Assembly: GCA_003024785.1 (NCBI GenBank)
Contig: PUQB01000489.1
Location: 62,001-126,000 of the forward strand
Reading direction: 5' to 3'
DNA from: Selaginella tamariscina
Lineage: Eukaryota; Streptophyta; Lycopodiopsida; Selaginellales; Selaginellaceae
DNA: 64,000 nt
Part shown: positions 59,146 through 64,000 of the stretch, piece after piece
Layout: the number at the start of each line of letters is the position of its first letter
Position numbering within the stretch: the first letter of the stretch is position 1
Notes under the pieces: model-generated
What the model saw: the letters and a program-made list of their open reading frames with translations, nothing else
The model's database searches: none
What the model was told of the DNA's origin: nothing
Made by a program: the position numbers and the translations under genes

Positions 59146-60960
59146 ATGCCATATATTGTGTTCGTACACACACACATACTTTGTTTATGGAAATCTTAAT
59201 AGAAAGTACATTCCTTAGTAATTGACATAATCACAACACACACACATATTGTAGAAAGCCTATTAATTTTTAATGTATATAACTAATCGCATCTAATTGA
59301 AATTAACATATCTAATAAATGTATATATTACTCCATTATTTTTATATTAGAATAATATAGTTAAGAATTAAGTTTTTAATTTTAATATGTTGTCTAAAGT
59401 TTAAATAAATTTGAATATCAGTTGTGAACAATAAGTACATATGCTTAAGTTACTTATTAACAAATGAAATCTTTAAATAATCTACAAGTACAACACAGTT
59501 CATGTAACTTAACTTTACTATGTATAGTAATCTTTTACTCATATTTCATAATTCATATGTATGTATACATATATTATAATATTCTAATTATTTTAATTTT
59601 TAAAGTGGAAATGAATTTCCGTCCGTTCTTGCTTTTGCATTTACGAAGGTATAGAAGTAAAATCCATGAATTTATAAATGATGCCTTCGAACATATAAAA
59701 CACCCAAGAACAAATGACATTGTTGTTTCTTTCGGACATAAGATTTGGTCCCTTTTAATTTAATAATAATATTTATTTATTTTTATTTAATTAATTACTT
59801 ACATATAAATTAAAAATTAACAAGCCTTAACTCAACATGGTTTCACTGTTCAATCGAGAGTCGGTATCACTCCTGGTGCTCTTGCTTGTGTTCCGGGGGT
59901 AACAATGTATAGACAAAGCATATCAAGTAGACACATGTCCATCGCAGGTGTATGCCTGTCTGCGTCTGTGTTTTAACACTTATTTCAAGTCGTCCAAATT
60001 TTATTATAGAACTGCATGAGTATTTAGCTATTCTTAAGAGTTAGAAACTAGACGGTTTTAAAATTATCGTTTATGAATTTGTTGAACTCTTTAATTTATT
60101 CATGAAAATATAAACAAAAAAAATGTATGTGTACATATTTATATATACATAATGTACCAGACACGCCGCAACTCAAATGGACAGTTTACGTACTTTTACT
60201 ATATACGACGAATCTATCCTTTGAATGTGTGCTTTGTATGATATTTGGCCTTTTATATGTATCACACAGGCTATGAGTGATCCTGATGTGGTTGAAAAAC
60301 GTAATTACGCTACGGTTTAATCGGGTTTAATGAAAAGAGTGGCAAGCTCTATGTGAGAGAAGTATATATAACGTGTAAAATAAATTACAGACAATTTAAA
60401 ATAGAATCTGAAAAGAATTTTCAATACAAAATAAATCTATTTCCTACAAGTGAATTTATAAACATCATCTAAAGTTTTACATAATTTATTTGCGTAATCG
60501 TTTGTGATTTGAAGAGATAAGCAAATTATTTTAACTTTAAAGCTCATTTTAAATCATATAAATTAATCATTAACTTCAAAACTATCCATAAATAATTATA
60601 ATTAATTGATCAGTGCTAGTGAATTCATACATATACAAACACCACACAAACTAGATGTAAAAAAGAATTTACTCTAAAAACATGTTAATCAGATTTATAA
60701 TCCTTTTAAAAAGAACTTTCTTAATTACATAGTATACTAAAATTTTGTGCATATTTAATTACCACATATATATATTACATCTATAATTTATTTTTAATTA
60801 ATCATAACTTATCTTTTTTTTACTTAATCTTATCATTTATATAAATTTAAATATATTATTATAATATTCCTTTTGTGACATGTCATGATTAGTATTAAAT
60901 TAAAATTAAAATGAGTATTAAATTAAAAAATTAGCATTTAATTTGTTTTAAGTAGAAAAA
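58080..60960 (+). repeat. Diverged pair at 58080-58230 and 60760-60960
   Basis: Both carry AATCATAATTAGTATAAAAT / ATCATGATTAGTATTAAAT followed by ATGAGTATTAAATTAAAA and AAATTAGCATTTAATT. The stretch between them is AT-rich without a recognised gene. Confidence 0.5.
59838..59900 (+). other. Orphan signal-peptide-like exon
   Basis: ATG at 59838 encodes MVSLFNRESVSLLVLLLVFRG, ending at a GTAACA donor, which is typical of a secretory first exon. No partner exon is recognised downstream. Confidence 0.3.
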
Positions 60961-62200
60961 AGAAATAAACACATACAAAACATATATAGATGATTGTTTA
61001 TATTGAAGAATTGTTTTTAAAGGTTGAGCCTTGTGCGATACAAGTATATTTTAAGAATATACTAATTAAAAAGGGCACAAATGTTAAAGAATTTCCCATT
61101 ATATATTTTACATTTTTTAAAGCTTGATTAACTGATGTGAGTTGCTTATATTCAGTGTACATATACTAGCATATTCTAAGAAAATACTAATAAGAAAAAG
61201 AAAAGGGCACAAATGGTGTGATATACCGTTTGTCGTAGGGCGGTGACGACAATCGACTGGACCAACTATTCTACGGAGTCCATACCTGTATAAACAAATA
61301 ATTAGGGTTCTTTGTGGAGTAGGAAAGCAGGTGAGGGAAAGAATGGTCCAGATCCAGGTATGAAGTGCCAAGCAGATAGTCTGTGTTGTGGTCCATGGAG
61401 CACACCTTGGTTGTCTCGTGAGGTTGACGCTAAGGGGCTAGAGAGTTTAAGTCTCATAACTAATGGCACATTTAGTTAAGAGTGTTTCTCCTTTTAATTA
61501 AGGGGTTAAACAATTTAATCTCTCATTAAGGAGTAAGAACCTTATTATGAGGCACTTATGAAATTGTATAATATGGGTTGTTTAAATTTAATTTTAAAGA
61601 GTTTACTTTAACATAACACTTGTGTTCATTTACAATACATACTTGTGTCCTCACTAAGTATTAACCTTGGTAATAAGATATAATTTAACCACTCAAACCC
61701 GTTAGTCATGATTTAAGGCATGGCTTATCACTTTAAAAGGGTTGTACTCCCTAATGAGAGTTATCCTTAAAAGGATAAGTCACTATGTTTTGGCTTTATT
61801 ACGGGTATGTGGTATGTGTAAGGCATGGGTTGGAACATGAGTTTGTATATGTTTTTAAAATGGGATTTTAAAGTCTATTCAGGTTATCTTATAAAAATTG
61901 AAGAATAATCATTTTAAAGGACTTAGTCTTGTGCTTATTAAAATACTTGAGTTAGGCTTTAAAGGTTATATTGTAATACCTTATACAAGGGATTAATGCT
62001 GAAAGACCATATGTTACTATGTAGTGATTCTTCATATTAAAACTTTAATTGAAATTGTTGTTGAACTCATATCTTTGCTTTTTATTCTTAATATTTATAG
62101 TTATTCTTTACAAATTTATTAATAATTTGTAATATAAATTAATATATTATTAATCATTTATCATGCTTCTCTTTAATTGGCTATTAATAAGATTAATATT
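60961..62200. other. Intergenic stretch with a small exon-like fragment
   Basis: At about 61215-61290 a less AT-rich piece on minus could encode YGLRRIVGPVDCRHRPTTNG after a TTATACAG acceptor. The rest is AT-rich, with medium-GC repeat-like sequence from 61380 to 62040. No function assigned. Confidence 0.35.
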
Positions 62201-62209
62201 AGATACATC

Positions 62210-63997
62210 CATGAGGCAAAGGCCAAAGTAGTAATGAAACTTTTATATGATTTTCATTTAGATAAATCTTAACATGTCCATAATCAACTATAACAAATAA
62301 ATAAATAAAATAATAATGTTAAGAAGGACTCTTCCCGTGTATTCTCCACTGTTTAAAATTTATGAATAGTGTTATTATAAATAAATCAAATCTTAAATTA
62401 TAATGGTTCAACTAATCTGTATAATAAACGATACTTTGAAATTTTAAATTTATTAATTACAAAATTTGAATCGTCAAATCGGAGGCAGTAATTTTATTTA
62501 TTAATACATATAAACTCCGTTACCCACGGGAAGTCGGTTCTTTGCTTCCACAAGCGCCGAACATAGAGTCCAAACCCGGCGTAGGCCGAGCAAAAACCCA
62601 TCTCGGACAGCTGCTCAGAAGAGACACGAAGCCTATATCCTGAAATTGACCAAACTAGCCAAGAGTGCAACAGATCCATGATAAAATGACACCCAGTGAG
62701 CAATGCTAAGGTTAAGTTGCCCTCAAATCATAATTCTTTTATCCTACATGCATGCCACCTTCTGACGACCCACGGGGAGATATTAAATATGACTTAAGGA
62801 CTTATCTTATGAAGTTTACTAACCTGTGTACGCATTAGGTTAAGAACATTAATTTATAGTTGATATGCTTTGTACAAGTTGTAAGAGATGTATGCCCGTG
62901 ATATTAAATTATATATATAAACATTTTTATTACATATGCATCCTAATGTTATCTTTAAGATATCCTAAATTATTTATTTACAAACTTTTACTGACAATAA
63001 TATATAACCACTCAATTAATCAATCAATCACATTCAAAAAATTTCCACAACCAAACCCAATCATATAAACTACCACAACCAAACTCAGCCACCTAGAAAC
63101 AAAATCTTAACAAATAAGCTTATTTCTGAGTCTTGTGCAACATTATGTGTAAGTCTAACTGTGAGCTTCTCCTTCTTTATTACATGTTGCAGTTTAATAA
63201 GTAGCTCCTATGGTAAACATTTATATTTTACGGGCAAGAAATCCTCCTTCCACCGAGTAATGCTTCACAGGTAGTAGTGAGAGGCTCAGGAAACATGTAC
63301 GGAGACATACGATTGTTCGAACAAAGATTGCAAATAAGAGTTCGATCGATTCCCCGGAGACAGGAAAGGCGAGAGGTGTTACATTCGTAGATTCCGCCGA
63401 TGGATCTTCAGAGTTTAATCTCTTCTCTGCAGATTTTGTTCAGGGATGTGTCAAGCAGATTATCTTCCTGGGTCAAGCAACCGTTGGATCTGCCCCGTTT
63501 TTCCAGCCAGTGATTGTTGTTACAGACAGTGTTGAAATCGCAGTTGCTAGAGTCCAGGTTATTAAGCAGAATGCATTTATATAATTATCAAAGTTGCAGT
63601 AGATGTTAATTGTATTTAAAGTGAAACTCAAAATGATTAATAAAAATCTACCATAACTTAAACATTACTTATAGATTCAAAACATAATAGTTTTTGAATA
63701 TGAATATAAATATAATTATTTCATGAAAACTTTATTTTTGGCGAGGAAGGAGAATAAGAAATTACACTGTGATTAAATATGAATATAAAATAATTATAAT
63801 AGAAATAATATTTAATTAATTAATAAGAATTGTGATAAAAATATCTAAAATAATATTTTTAATAATTTAATTATTAAGTTACTAGAAAAATAATATATGT
63901 AATTATAATTGTGGAGGATGGTATATATATATATATATATATATAAACACACCTTTATATCTTGACCTCTTGGACGTCAAACTCGAAAAACACACAT
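62210..63997 (-). repeat. Right arm of second long inverted repeat
   Basis: The reverse complement of 50200-51900. The outer 1.1 kb is nearly identical. In the inner part the right copy has a roughly 80-bp less AT-rich piece (about 62525-62640) not found on the left. The last three bases of the window no longer match, so the arm may end right at the border. Confidence 0.9.
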
Positions 63998-64000
63998 TGT

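Noticed and set aside
59617-59763. Histone H2B-like fragment (KIHEFINDAFEHIK)
   Set aside because: Only a short resemblance to the H2B FINDIFEK segment in an AT-rich frame; no H2B context on either side.
50200-63997. Polinton-type element, suggested by long inverted ends and size
   Set aside because: No sign of a polymerase B, integrase, packaging ATPase or capsid protein; the one clear gene has ordinary spliceosomal introns.

Overview
The window looks like nuclear DNA of a land plant, most likely a non-seed plant (moss, liverwort or lycophyte type). The support is a set of typical plant genes (a PLS-class PPR protein, a GH17 beta-1,3-glucanase with an X8/CBM43 domain, a BTB-BACK protein, a DUF1664 protein, a plant FAD amine-oxidase-like protein), GT-AG introns, plant-type TTTAGGG-like motifs and a polyvinylalcohol-dehydrogenase-like quinoprotein of the kind known from mosses, liverworts and lycophytes. 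The lineage is an inference; no organelle or bacterial operon structure is present. Background DNA is very AT-rich and full of microsatellites (AT, GT/CA, CT/GA).

Layout. 1-4676 and 15262-20798 are the two arms of a large inverted duplication; each arm carries one seven-exon PVADH-like quinoprotein gene (left on +, right on -). The roughly 10.6-kb spacer holds an unrecognised ORF block (5262-5951), remains of an FY-rich (FYR) domain gene (about 8065-9116, +), satellite-like arrays (9830-10930) and a DUF1664 gene (-) whose last exons are duplicated 2.3 kb away. 21451-22699 is a broken FAD-dependent amine-oxidase-like gene (-). 23.3-31 kb is a repeat-rich block with three 21-bp-type minisatellite arrays, two long ones in opposite orientation, around broken coiled-coil/RING coding remnants. 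31753-33730 is a PPR gene (+), 39529-41390 a GH17 glucanase (+), 41668-44441 a BTB-BACK gene (+). 45.7-48.3 kb is a dispersed repeat family that recurs inside a second long inverted repeat (50200-about 51900 against about 62210-63997), which encloses 10 kb of AT-rich DNA and one three-exon gene of unknown function (56132-57260, -) with a weak PD-(D/E)XK-like look.

The genes do not form a pathway. Two themes stand out. Nearly every recognisable gene carries at least one single-base frame break while codon-level family similarity continues on both sides, and the near-identical inverted arms differ at homopolymer lengths; this pattern fits residual indel error in the assembly at least as well as true gene decay. 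Second, most introns contain a microsatellite, several with the splice donor or polypyrimidine tract inside the simple repeat. I saw no tRNA, rRNA or CRISPR array and recognised no reverse transcriptase, integrase or transposase domain.
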